Shown: positions 9,998-19,559 of the stretch, in pieces
How the letters are laid out: every line of letters starts with the position of its first letter
How positions within the stretch are numbered: the stretch's first letter is position 1
NCBI GenBank assembly: GCA_963576565.1
Contig: OY755039.1
Span: forward strand, 69,754,886 to 69,818,885
Direction: 5' to 3'
DNA length: 64,000 bases
Source of the DNA: Aspidapion aeneum
Taxonomy: Eukaryota > Arthropoda > Insecta > Coleoptera > Brentidae
The notes under the pieces: generated by a model
The model's input: only the letters and a program-made list of their open reading frames with translations
Told to the model about the DNA's origin: nothing
The model's database searches: none
Program-made: the position numbers and the translations under genes

Positions 9998-10259
9998 ACA
10001 GGGCGGCGGCTATGCTAAAAGCAGAGATACGGGAAGGGTAGATAGATAGGTTTTCCACGCGTGCGCAGCCAAATTTTATGAGGACACCATAGGGATCTGT
10101 CAGTCGGCCATTTTGTGGTGTCAAGTTTCAAGTTTTCTTGATTGCCATTTGATTTACATAGTAAATATTGACATTGTCTGTCACATAAGAAAAAGTTTGA
10201 ATGTATAAAGTGCTACCAAGTATGAAAATCGTACTGAACGCACTAATTATAAAATAATA
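9998..10259. other. Unannotated spacer
   Basis: I see nothing that I can name here. The minus-strand frame at 10128-10334 runs into the foldback repeat and is not supported as a gene. Confidence 0.4.
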
Positions 10260-10844
10260 AATGGATCCATACAAGACGCGAGCCCTACCAAGTTCACTTT
10301 GGCTCCCTGACTTCCGCATGCGCAGATCTACCAATATTATTTACATCATGTATTACAGGGTGACTTTCACTTGATTTCTAACCACATGAAAATAGAAAGT
10401 TTCAAAAACCTAACCTAACAAAACCTAATCAAAACTGAACCAATAATTAAAAAAAAAAAAAATTTCTGACTACTTACCCGGGATCCTAGAGAAAGTGAAT
10501 CCGAACCGGACCGAACCGAACCGAACCCTATCCAAACCTAACCATACCCAACTAAACCTAATTAGCAGTGTTGTAGTTTAGTTTGGTTAGGTTAGGTTTG
10601 GTTTGGTTCGGTTTAGTTAGGTTTGGTTCGGATCGGTTCGTCTCTAGCATCCCGGGAAGGAAGTCAGGAAAGTTTTTGTTTTGAACAAATTATTGGTCCA
10701 GTTTGCTTTGGTTCGGTTCGGTTAGATTTGATTAGGTTTCGTTAGGTTAGGTTTTTGAGGTAAATAATATTGGTAGATCTGCGCATGCGGAAGTCAGGGA
10801 GCAACAGTGAACTTGGTAGGGCTAGCGTCTTGTATGGATCCATG
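10260..10844. mobile_element. Foldback element with AACCG/CCTAA-rich arms
   Basis: Long terminal inverted repeats. The left end ATGGATCCATACAAGACGC (10260-10278) mirrors GCGTCTTGTATGGATCCAT at the right end (about 10826-10844). The outer 85 bases of each arm, including TAGATCTGCGCATGCGGAAG, are nearly perfect complements. The inner arms are rich in GAACCG, CCTAACC and their complements and pair more loosely, with a short centre near 10567-10578. No open frame. Likely a foldback transposon or MITE; end-target duplications are not clear. Confidence 0.75.
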
Positions 10845-11250
10845 ACTCTCTGATACCTTCCTAACCCGTTAGCACACTCCAAGTAAAAGCCATGCTATAT
10901 GCAATGCAACCTTAAAAATAGTTTTTGTAAATATCTCCGAAACGAAAGCTCCTACCAAGTTTCTGTTTAAAACACAAATTTTTTGAAAAAATGTGCGCTT
11001 CAATATTCCGAAATCCGCATATTGATGTGACGATCCGTTAAAAAGTTAGCATTTTTTAAATCTTTTAACTGTCAAAAAACTGTCATTAGCATTGATGAAT
11101 TTCGACCAAGACACAGCTCGTTACAGTATCGAATACTATTTTACCTAAAAATTTCATGAAAATCGGTTGGGCGGTTTAGGAGCTATCGTGTTACGGACAG
11201 AGTTACATACACACACACACACAGATAGACATCACGACGCTATTGCTAAG
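10845..11250. other. Dispersed-repeat-like spacer with AATTTCATGAAAATCGG motif
   Basis: Ends with AAAATTTCATGAAAATCGGT (11148-11167), a GCGGTTTAGGAGCTATCGTG stretch and an (AC)n/ACAGA tract, followed by the BEL-2 target site. The same motif-plus-microsatellite arrangement occurs at 5757-5846. It is a familiar tail of dispersed insect repeats. No gene seen. Confidence 0.5.
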
Positions 11251-11255
11251 GTAGG
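11251..11255. repeat. BEL-2 target site duplication, left copy (GTAGG)
   Basis: GTAGG directly outside the left LTR, repeated at 18715-18719 outside the right LTR. Confidence 0.92.
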
Positions 11256-12070
11256 TGTCTCACTCCGATAGCTCAAAAAATTGTGGTTTACCTAGCGGAC
11301 TGTATTTAGACAAGTCCTTCGCTTTCATTTGAAGGGTATAGGAACGCACGCGAAATCGTACCTTTCTGAAGTGAAATTTAATTGAGACATAAAAATAATA
11401 TTGGTATATGTTGACTATTTAAGAGCGAAATAATAGAAAAATATTAATGATGCGATCTTATAGGAGAGGGACTTACCGGTGATGTCTTGATCTCTTCCAA
11501 CTGGTGCACCAGATTCGCCAGAAGTCTTCTATAGCGGTCCAGCACTCCCGAGTTTAAATGTTTGGAGTTTTAGAGGAATTTAATGGTTTTTAGAGTTCAC
11601 CATTTTTTTTTAAAAGCGTTGATCGTTCAAAAAATTCCGATCGAGAGCGTGTCTGAATGTCGACTCACTTTTAGGTTCTGTCGTTTTTGCGGCGTGTTTC
11701 TTCGCCCTCTATAGGAAAATCGCATCACTTCTAATAAAAATAATTTAGAATTCTAATTTTATTAAAAAGAATAAAAACGCGATTTAAATTAAAATATGCA
11801 GAGGGCGGTAGTAATATGAGGAATGAATTAAAATTAGAAATATATTATTAAATGCGTTTGGAATTTAAATATTAAACTATGCCAAATTGATAGTTTATAG
11901 CTAGTTTGTAAGTTTTAAATTTAACTTAACCTATTGAGTAAAACTACAACCCAATTATACCCAATTGTAACCCAAAATATGAGTTTTAAAAATAAAAATA
12001 AAATGTTCTGAAAAAATAATAAAAATTAGATTAAAAGAAAAAAAAAAAGGTTTTTTGCGAAACCGAAACA
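11256..12070 (-). repeat. BEL-2 3' LTR
   Basis: 815 bp, TG at one end and CA at the other, a direct repeat of 17901-18714. The poly-A run near its right end has 11 A. Confidence 0.96.
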
Positions 12071-12086
12071 TACTGGCGGCCGAAAA
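12071..12086 (-). promoter_or_regulatory. BEL-2 polypurine-tract region
   Basis: Only 18 bp separate the pol stop codon (TAG at 12091-12089) from the 3' LTR. On the minus strand they include TTCGGCCGCCAGTA ending at the LTR. The location fits the plus-strand primer site and resembles the one in BEL-1, although the purine run is short. Confidence 0.5.
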
Positions 12087-12088
12087 TG

Positions 12089-13309
12089 CTATGCATTTTC
12101 CAAGGGGCCAATAGGTAAAGGACACAGTTTAGAGATTGGTCTCTTTAACAAACTATCCTTGGTTTTGACAGAGGCTACTCGATTTATCCCATCCTTACCG
12201 GGAAAAATTTCAACCACTCTGCCGAGTTGCCACTGAAGGGGCGGTAATAAATCGTTTTTAATTATGACTAAGCGTCCAACTTCAGGAGTTGAAGTGGGTT
12301 CCAACCACTTACTCCGTTGTTGTAGAGTATGGAGATACTCTTGTTGCCAGCGTCTCCAAAAATCTTGGTGGATTCGTTGGAGGAGCTGCCAACGCGTGAG
12401 ACGATTTATTTTAATATCAATAAAGTTTGCGTCAGGAACGGCACTTAGCGGTTCCAGAGATAAAAAGTGACCTGGGGTCAGCGCGGAAATATCATTTGTA
12501 TCGCTAGAAATTTCAGTGAGAGGACGCGAGTTTAAAATAGCTTCGATTTGACAAGTTACAGTGTATAGTTCTTCGAAAGTTAATATTTGATGTCCTATTA
12601 AGCGGATCAAGTGTTTTTTAACTGACTTGATTCCTGACTCCCAAAGTCCTCCAAAATTTGGACTATTACTCGGGATAAAATGCCATTTAATGGGACGCGT
12701 AGAATCAAGCTGTAAAAGCTTGCGGTTAGCTGAGAAAAAGTTAGTTGCATTATCACTATACAAATCGGATACGTAGTTTCGGCGCGCAACAAATCTGCGA
12801 AGCGCAGCAATAAAACAATCAGCGGTCAAATCGCTTGCTATTTCTATATGAATGCACTTAGTACTTAGGCAAACAAACAGACATATGTAAGCCTTCGTAG
12901 TACGATTTCCACGATGTCGACTCATGACTATATTTATTGGACCTCCGTAGTCAACACCGGTGTGCAAAAATGCTCTCAACTGAGATACGCGGGGAAACGG
13001 TAATGAACCCATCATAGGCTGAACCGACTTAGGATTGCATTTAAAACATATTATACAAGTTGATAAAACATGTGCAATTTCGCGTTTTGCGGCAATGATC
13101 CAGTACAATTGACTAAGCAAAAAATGTACCGTCCTCACTCCTGCATGAAGATATTTTATATGGAAATGTTCGATAATCATGAGGGTGAGTTTACTCTTGC
13201 GTGGTAATAAAATTTGATGTTTCTTGTCATATTGCAGAGAGGAGTGATGCAATCTACCCCCTACTCTGATTAAATCGTGAGGATCTAAAAATAAATTTAA
13301 TTTTTGCAT
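12089..13309 (-). CDS. BEL-2 pol: integrase
   Basis: 406 codons from the first ATG; the frame is open upstream to about 13340. It holds the region downstream of RNase H (LIRVGGRL), then the integrase zinc finger (H50 and H55 in HFHIKYLHAG; C85 and C88 in STCIICF). The integrase core shows D120 in TGVDYGGPI, D186 in YSDNATNFF and E224 in GLWESGIKSVKK, a complete D,D(37)E triad. The C-terminal part ends with a KRPISKLCPLP tail normal for BEL pol. The enzyme inserts the element's cDNA into the host genome and makes the 5-bp target duplication. This block should be continuous with 13336-17388 but is in another frame, so the ATG at 13309 is unlikely to be the natural start. Confidence 0.92.
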   Translation of the reverse strand: MQKLNLFLDPHDLIRVGGRLHHSSLQYDKKHQILLPRKSKLTLMIIEHFHIKYLHAGVRTVHFLLSQLYWIIAAKREIAHVLSTCIICFKCNPKSVQPMMGSLPFPRVSQLRAFLHTGVDYGGPINIVMSRHRGNRTTKAYICLFVCLSTKCIHIEIASDLTADCFIAALRRFVARRNYVSDLYSDNATNFFSANRKLLQLDSTRPIKWHFIPSNSPNFGGLWESGIKSVKKHLIRLIGHQILTFEELYTVTCQIEAILNSRPLTEISSDTNDISALTPGHFLSLEPLSAVPDANFIDIKINRLTRWQLLQRIHQDFWRRWQQEYLHTLQQRSKWLEPTSTPEVGRLVIIKNDLLPPLQWQLGRVVEIFPGKDGINRVASVKTKDSLLKRPISKLCPLPIGPLENA

Positions 13310-13329
13310 TGATTTATTTAGTTTTAAGT

Positions 13330-13346
13330 TGTTTTTTAAGCGTGAA
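13330..13346 (-). other. Frameshift point in BEL-2 pol
   Basis: On the minus strand the RNase H frame ends at GCT TAA next to a run of six A. The integrase frame is open from exactly this place in the -1 register. No canonical X-XXY-YYZ slippery heptamer sits in the right frame before the stop, so a one-base loss is more likely than programmed frameshifting. Confidence 0.75.
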
Positions 13347-16300
13347 TTTCTTCTGAGAAATAAATTGACTGTTCATTTTTTATGAGTAAATGAATTGCGT
13401 TTGTTATTTCAACAAATGTCAGAAAATCTTCATTAATTTTTAAATTAGGCGGTTTTAAGAAAAATTTATTATTTAAAAAGCGTAAAACATAGGCTAAAAC
13501 TCTACACATTTTAGAAAAATTAGAGTTTTCCCTTAAAAGCGTGTCCAAAAAATTAGGAGCTGTATTTTGCGTTGCAATTAAAGTTAAATTAGGCAATGAT
13601 TTCTCCTCTAAAAGAGTTTCAGGAGAGTCATTTTGTTCACAGTCTTTAGGCCAGTATTCATAAGATTTTCTCAAAAAATCAGGGCCGTTAAAAAATAATT
13701 TGTGATTAATTAATTCACTGGGATAAACTCCTCTTGAAGCAACATCTGCGGGGTTTTGTGACGTTGAGATGTATGACCAATTTTTGGGTGGTACTTTATC
13801 TTGAATTTGTGTAACACGATTTTGAACGAACGTTTTCCACCTAGAAGGGTGCGCTCTTATCCAAGAAAGTGCTACTTGTGAGTCACTAAAAGCAAAAACT
13901 TGATGTATTTTCAAGCGGGACTCAAAAGTGGTTAAAACAAAGTGAACTAAATCAGCCACAAGATTACAAGCGGCTAATTCAAGTCTTGCAATACTTGTAA
14001 ATTTGAGAGGAGCAACTCTAGTTTTAGAGCATAAAAGGTAAACTGATATTTCATTTTTGTAAATAACGCCTAAATATACTATTCCGGCATAAGCTTTATT
14101 ACTAGCGTCCGAAAATGCGATTATTTCAATGCGTGCATTACCAGAAAAACTATTTATAAATCTAGGCAAGCGAAAATCTTTGAGTAAGGGTAGTTCCGAT
14201 TTATAACGTTCCCAAAGTCGAATAATTTCAACAGGTGCTTCGGAATCCCAGTCTAATTTAAGTTTCCAAAATTCTTGAATTAGACATTTTATTAAAATGG
14301 TTACTGGCGCGAGCCAACCTAAAGGATCATATATTTTAAAAATTTTAGAAAGTATATTGCGTTTGGTACATTCGCGACTCAAGGGTTCTACCGAGTAAGA
14401 AAAATAATCAGAACAAGGCTGCCATCTAAGACCTAAAATTTTAGTGGTCTCGTCCGTATCTAAAGAAAGCGCGGTTGGGTTTATATCGGGTTCAGACAAG
14501 TTTTCTAAAACTTTTTTGTTATTACTAGCCCATTTATGAAGCTTAAAGCCTCCAGAGTTAAGCAAACAAGATAGCTCTTTTTGAAGCGAAATAGCTTCTT
14601 GTACGGAGCTAGCGCCCGTTACAAAGTCATCGACAAAATTGTCAGACATTAAGACTTGAGAAGCGCGAGGAAAATTTTGTTTTTCATCTTCAGCCAATTG
14701 CTGTAAAACTCTAAGAGGTAAATAAGGAGCGGGGGTAGTACCGTATGTCACAGTTTTTAAACGATAATCGCGAATAGGTTCAGAGTTATTAGAACGCCAC
14801 AGGATTCTTTGACAATCCTGGTGCTGAGGTGCAATTAAGATTCCACGAAACATTTTAGAAATGTCGCAACAAAGAGCTACTTCGTGTAATCGAAAATTAA
14901 GTAAAATGCTGCAAATGTCCTTTTGCAATTTAGGACTAGCGTAAAGAGTATCATTTAAGGAGAGGTTTTGGTTATTTGATTGCATAACTGTACTTGCATT
15001 AAAAACGACTCGAAGCTTAGTTGATAAGCTTTCAGGGCGTTCAATATGATGATGAGGAATGTAATAACTTTTTTCTGTAACTTCCCGGTTTTCGATTAAT
15101 TCCATGTGATCAAGTGTTAAATAGTCTTCCATAAAATCGGAATATTTTTTATAAGTTTCCGGCATTTTTATTAACCTTCTTTCTAGCGAGAGAAACCTCT
15201 TTAGCGCAAGATCACGACTATTTGGAAAAATCGGTTCAATATTATCGCGAAAAGGAAGAGTTACAATATAGCGTCCTTCATCATTACGAGATACCGTATT
15301 TTGAAATATTTTTTCACACATATCATCTTGAGGTGAAAGAATACGTTTCGTTTCAGGGATATTTTCTATTTCCCAAAATTTTATAAGCGAATCATTTAGC
15401 ATTTTATTTGAAATTTGACAAAAAAATGATTGTGAAATTTGCTGCGTAGCGAGAGAATTAACTTTTCCCATTAAAATATATCCAAAAATGGTATTTAGCG
15501 CAATCGGTTCCTGATTATTTCCAAAAATTCGTCCATCTTGAATTATATAAGGAAACAAATCAGCTCCGATTAAAATGTCAATAGCTCCCGGTCTATAAAA
15601 GTTCGGGTCCGCGAGATTCAAATTTTTAACTATTTTCCAGTCATTTATTTTTATCTCACTACTAGGAACTGAAGAGCATATTTGCGGCAAAATTATAGTA
15701 TTAACCGATAAAGTTTGCGTGTCATTACAAGGCCTGATAATTAAATTTACAGAACCCAATTTTGACTGTAAATGTGTGTCACCAATCCCCTGGACTTCAG
15801 TAGTCACGTATACGCGGGGTAACCCTAATTTATTTGCACATTTCAAGGATAAAAATGAGAGCTGCGACCCAGTATCCAAAACTCCCCTAACAGTCTGAAA
15901 ATTTCCCCTAACATCTTTGATTTCAAAAATCGCGGTTGATAAAAGTACAGCGGAATTATTCATATAAGACGAATAGCATGCACCACCGTTATTTTGGAAA
16001 TTTTCGACCGTTGGTTGTTGCTGTATGCGCGCTTCGCTGCTGGTCGTCGCGACGCCTGAAATTGTTTCAGTGGCAGTGGGTGCGTTTATATCGAGAGTAT
16101 TAAAGTGACAAGAACTGTGGTGTCGTTTCCGGCAAAATCGACATGAATGTGTGCTTTTGCATTGGAAAGTGCGATGCATATTAGAAGTACAATTTATGCA
16201 CCATTTTTTATCCTTCAGAAAATTAAATCTTTCTTGAGGAGACTTAGAAACGTAATTTGGACATAAACTTAAAGCGTGATCGCGAGTGCAAATAGGGCAT

Positions 16301-17388
16301 TTTAATTTTTGAGGGGTTTGATTTTGCGGCGAATTATTTGTACCAAAAAAGGCACGTGGAGATTGTCGCGTGTTATATTGATGCGTGGATTGCGTTTTAA
16401 AATTATCATTTTGCGATTTTGCGGGTTTATTTCTAAGAGAAACTTGCATATTAAATGAGGAACTAGCGTTTACAGTAAAAAGAGCGTTGCAATGTTGATC
16501 AAAGAAATTGTAGATACTCCTATAGGAAGGAATTTCCGTAGGTTTTCCGTGAAAAACTTCAAAGCGGGTTTGAATATTATGGTCAACCGATTTAAGCAGT
16601 TTTTGCGCTAAAATAAAATCCCAAAAATCAGGTTCTAAACCAACTGTTTTAAGAGCCTCGAGATTTTTTGTAAAAATATCAAGTAGATTTCTGAGAGCTA
16701 AAGGGTCTTCAGAATTAACTTTTGGAGCGTTTTCAATGGCATTCCAATATGTTTGGGCTAAGAGGCGATCATTTTTATAGCGTTTTACTAATTGTTCAAA
16801 AGCAATAGGATAATTCGCGTCTGAGAGGGGTAATTGAGTGACCAATTCTTTTGGAGGACCTTCCAAATTTGTAACAAGCAAAGAGTATTTTTGCATATTT
16901 GGAATATTTGGATTGTCGTGAATCAAGCTTTTAAACAAATCATAAAAAGCTGGAAATTGATTCAATTCTCCATTAAATTTAATTAAATCGATCCTCGGTA
17001 AATGATAAGACATATTGTCATTTTGTTGCGAACCACCCGGAGAATGTGGATTCATGGTAAGACGGCGATTGCCACTAGAAGCCTGTGCAAAAGTTTGAAA
17101 AAGATCATTAAAAATTTCTTGAATTTGCGTGACACTTTTCTGAAAATCGTGAAGTTTTTTCCTAGCTGATTCGACTTCATTTTTATCAGCAAAAATTTCA
17201 TTTAGCAAAGTAGAATGCTTTTTTGAAAATTCCGCGCGAATATCTTCAAGTTCTTCAAAGCGAATTTTAAAAGTATTGCGTTTTGTGGCGTCAGTTTTAG
17301 CTTCTAGGGCTACTGCTAAAATTTCATTAACATTGGATTCCTCCATATCTCGAAAAACTTTAATTTTCTTGATTTTCTCAGCTGCCAT
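13336..17388 (-). CDS. BEL-2 gag-pol: Gag, protease, RT, RNase H
   Basis: 1350 codons from an ATG at 17388-17386. The Gag N-terminus (residues 1-100) is charged and coil-like. Residues about 130-300 fit the DUF1759 capsid-like region of BEL elements. CCHC-type zinc knuckles lie at about 364-430 (CPICTRDH, CINCTSNMH, CRFCRKRHH). The aspartic protease motif is VLDTGSQLSF (505-507 D-T-G). RT follows, with LSTKLRVVFNAS near 790, CCDISKMFRGIL at 840-851 and the catalytic box F-V-D-D at 918-921. RNase H has D1094 (FSDAS), E1137 (ARLELA), D1169 (FSDSQ) and D1215 (NPADVASRG). Lengths and order match a full BEL polyprotein. The frame stops just after RNase H; the integrase continues one frame away. 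A one-base deletion near 13338-13345, next to an A run, explains this, though an assembly error cannot be excluded. Confidence 0.95.
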   Translation of the reverse strand: MAAEKIKKIKVFRDMEESNVNEILAVALEAKTDATKRNTFKIRFEELEDIRAEFSKKHSTLLNEIFADKNEVESARKKLHDFQKSVTQIQEIFNDLFQTFAQASSGNRRLTMNPHSPGGSQQNDNMSYHLPRIDLIKFNGELNQFPAFYDLFKSLIHDNPNIPNMQKYSLLVTNLEGPPKELVTQLPLSDANYPIAFEQLVKRYKNDRLLAQTYWNAIENAPKVNSEDPLALRNLLDIFTKNLEALKTVGLEPDFWDFILAQKLLKSVDHNIQTRFEVFHGKPTEIPSYRSIYNFFDQHCNALFTVNASSSFNMQVSLRNKPAKSQNDNFKTQSTHQYNTRQSPRAFFGTNNSPQNQTPQKLKCPICTRDHALSLCPNYVSKSPQERFNFLKDKKWCINCTSNMHRTFQCKSTHSCRFCRKRHHSSCHFNTLDINAPTATETISGVATTSSEARIQQQPTVENFQNNGGACYSSYMNNSAVLLSTAIFEIKDVRGNFQTVRGVLDTGSQLSFLSLKCANKLGLPRVYVTTEVQGIGDTHLQSKLGSVNLIIRPCNDTQTLSVNTIILPQICSSVPSSEIKINDWKIVKNLNLADPNFYRPGAIDILIGADLFPYIIQDGRIFGNNQEPIALNTIFGYILMGKVNSLATQQISQSFFCQISNKMLNDSLIKFWEIENIPETKRILSPQDDMCEKIFQNTVSRNDEGRYIVTLPFRDNIEPIFPNSRDLALKRFLSLERRLIKMPETYKKYSDFMEDYLTLDHMELIENREVTEKSYYIPHHHIERPESLSTKLRVVFNASTVMQSNNQNLSLNDTLYASPKLQKDICSILLNFRLHEVALCCDISKMFRGILIAPQHQDCQRILWRSNNSEPIRDYRLKTVTYGTTPAPYLPLRVLQQLAEDEKQNFPRASQVLMSDNFVDDFVTGASSVQEAISLQKELSCLLNSGGFKLHKWASNNKKVLENLSEPDINPTALSLDTDETTKILGLRWQPCSDYFSYSVEPLSRECTKRNILSKIFKIYDPLGWLAPVTILIKCLIQEFWKLKLDWDSEAPVEIIRLWERYKSELPLLKDFRLPRFINSFSGNARIEIIAFSDASNKAYAGIVYLGVIYKNEISVYLLCSKTRVAPLKFTSIARLELAACNLVADLVHFVLTTFESRLKIHQVFAFSDSQVALSWIRAHPSRWKTFVQNRVTQIQDKVPPKNWSYISTSQNPADVASRGVYPSELINHKLFFNGPDFLRKSYEYWPKDCEQNDSPETLLEEKSLPNLTLIATQNTAPNFLDTLLRENSNFSKMCRVLAYVLRFLNNKFFLKPPNLKINEDFLTFVEITNAIHLLIKNEQSIYFSEEIHA

Positions 17389-17900
17389 TTTGTATTATAA
17401 TAAAAGCGTATATTAAAAGCGAATATCAAAAGCGTTTATAAAAAGCGTTTATAAAAAGCGTTTATTAAAATTAAACTGTAAATCAAAGCTATTTTAAAAG
17501 CGAAGATAATTTAAAAATATTTTTATAATTTTTTTTAAAAATATTTATAGAAGCGATATAAACGTAGTCATTTTTTCAGTATACCACTGAAAGAATTCCT
17601 GAAAATATATGCGTTTATGTGTATAGCGAGGTGACCTCAGATCAGTGATCCAAACAACCGAATAAACCTTTTTTGTTAAAGTGTCGAGACCAAGGATTTT
17701 ATAAAAAAAATTGATATGGCGATACCTACTACACGAGCAGTAAATAAATTTATATTTTTATATTTTAAGATTTAAAAATTCTTGTAAAAAACAGTCCTCA
17801 TGTTATTACCAATATTACCTGCGTTTCACTTTAGAAAGGATGATTTTTTAATTTCAAATTAATAAAAATCAAAATCCGGCGATCGAAGTGATCAAAAATA
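17389..17900 (-). other. BEL-2 5' leader with short tandem repeats
   Basis: Untranslated leader between the 5' LTR and gag. Next to the gag start (17401-17470) there are about five copies of a 13-15 bp unit containing AAAGCGTTTAT (plus-strand view). Directly after the LTR the minus strand reads TATTTTTGATCACTTCGATC, without the TGG expected of a standard tRNA primer-binding site. Confidence 0.75.
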
Positions 17901-18714
17901 TGTCTCACTCCGATAGCTCAAAAAATTGTGGTTTACCTAGCGGACTGTATTTAGACAAGTCCTTCGCTTTCATTTGAAGGGTATAGGAACGCACGCGAAA
18001 TCGTACCTTTCTGAAGTGAAATTTAATTGAGACATAAAAATAATATTGGTATATGTTGACTATTTAAGAGCGAAATAATAGAAAAATATTAATGATGCGA
18101 TCTTATAGGAGAGGGACTTACCGGTGATGTCTTGATCTCTTCCAACTGGTGCACCAGATTCGCCAGAAGTCTTCTATAGCGGTCCAGCACTCCCGAGTTT
18201 AAATGTTTGGAGTTTTAGAGGAATTTAATGGTTTTTAGAGTTCACCATTTTTTTTTAAAAGCGTTGATCGTTCAAAAAATTCCGATCGAGAGCGTGTCTG
18301 AATGTCGACTCACTTTTAGGTTCTGTCGTTTTTGCGGCGTGTTTCTTCGCCCTCTATAGGAAAATCGCATCACTTCTAATAAAAATAATTTAGAATTCTA
18401 ATTTTATTAAAAAGAATAAAAACGCGATTTAAATTAAAATATGCAGAGGGCGGTAGTAATATGAGGAATGAATTAAAATTAGAAATATATTATTAAATGC
18501 GTTTGGAATTTAAATATTAAACTATGCCAAATTGATAGTTTATAGCTAGTTTGTAAGTTTTAAATTTAACTTAACCTATTGAGTAAAACTACAACCCAAT
18601 TATACCCAATTGTAACCCAAAATATGAGTTTTAAAAATAAAAATAAAATGTTCTGAAAAAATAATAAAAATTAGATTAAAAGAAAAAAAAAAGGTTTTTT
18701 GCGAAACCGAAACA
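17901..18714 (-). repeat. BEL-2 5' LTR
   Basis: 814 bp, a direct repeat of 11256-12070. The poly-A run has 10 A here. It would carry the promoter for the minus-strand element. Confidence 0.96.
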
Positions 18715-18719
18715 GTAGG
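18715..18719. repeat. BEL-2 target site duplication, right copy (GTAGG)
   Basis: Exact copy of 11251-11255 next to the 5' LTR. Confidence 0.92.
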
Positions 18720-19280
18720 TCAAAATACACCCAAATAACACATTTTCTGCGTCATCTTAAAAAAAAAATTCGTCGAAAACAATACCTTCTCTGGCGATTG
18801 CTGTGCGGGCTGCATATTTGTATACAACACCCAGGATCGCCAGTCGGCTTTCGCCCGAACATCTCTGGTAAATAGCAGACGATATGGTAAATCGCTTGGG
18901 TAACTAACACCCGTGATCGCAAAAATGTTCGTTAAAAATCAGTCTGGATTTCAGAACCACAATCTTTCTTAAGAAAGAATTCGTAAATTTCTAACATACA
19001 TATATTTTTTTAAAACATACTCTCCTGACCTCTTTCCCGGGATCCTAGAGAATGTGAAACCTAACCGTTGTCAATCGATCGCCAACGTAACCGAACCGTG
19101 TCAATGTAGAATAGGGCTTCATTGACACGGTTACGGCAGCGTTCGGGCTACAACCGAATCGCAATCATGGACGTCGTTTACAAATATGCGTGCGGGCTAG
19201 GAATGTAAAAATATTAATATTATTTATTGATAATATTAATCCATTCTAAACCCTTATGAAATTAACTAAAAACCATAGGT
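18720..19280. other. Unannotated sequence with a hairpin
   Basis: No gene seen. A fragment at about 19037-19055 (CCCGGGATCCTAGAGAA) matches one at 10479-10495 in the foldback element, so this stretch is partly a relic of the same family. A perfect 13-base inverted pair, AACCGTGTCAATG (19094-19106) and CATTGACACGGTT (19120-19132), forms a hairpin. Confidence 0.5.
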
Positions 19281-19330
19281 ACAGTCCGTAGCGGATCCAG
19301 GAATTACGGGGGGGGGGGGGAGCGGCCAAA
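19281..19330 (+). mobile_element. hAT-like terminal fragment with poly-G
   Basis: ACAGTCCGTAGCGGATCCAG followed by GAATTA-C and a run of 13 G (19308-19320). The CAGTGGCGGATCC-type start followed by a G run is a common hAT MITE end in insects. Only one end is recognised, so this is a fragment and the family call is inference. Confidence 0.4.
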
Positions 19331-19559
19331 GTGGCAGCAAACATAGGTGGAGCTAACCACCTCTTGAATTAAAATATTCTGTTACAGAGTAGTGGCTTTT
19401 TGAAACTAAATATTTCCTTGCTTCTGTCTTAGGTGGGGGAGCGGAGGGTAATTAGGAACACCTAAGGAAAAAAATATTTTTTATTAGAAAAAACTCAAAA
19501 CTAAAACCTACAACTTATTATAATAAACTTTGATTTTACTTAAGTAAAAAAAGGGGGCA

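Larger units (their letters stand above)
11256..18714 (-). mobile_element. BEL-2: near-intact BEL/Pao LTR retrotransposon
   Basis: A 7.46-kb element read right to left, with LTRs of 815 and 814 bp, GTAGG duplications on both sides and a nearly complete gag-pol. The LTRs appear identical apart from one A in a poly-A run (11 versus 10), which indicates a very recent insertion. Internal order is leader, Gag, protease, RT, RNase H, integrase, polypurine tract. The only coding defect I can find is a single frameshift between the RNase H and integrase regions. The encoded proteins differ clearly from those of BEL-1, so this is a separate family. Confidence 0.96.

Noticed and set aside
10400..10760. 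Possible insect telomere repeat (TTAGG)n
   Set aside because: Only two-unit GGTTAGGTTAGG pieces mixed with GGTTCG and GGTTTGG words occur, in both orientations, inside a palindromic element. There is no telomeric array. The same holds for 25601-25912.
13330..13346. Programmed -1 frameshift in BEL-2
   Set aside because: No X-XXY-YYZ heptamer in the proper frame lies before the TAA, and BEL elements normally use a single gag-pol frame. Kept only as a question to test.
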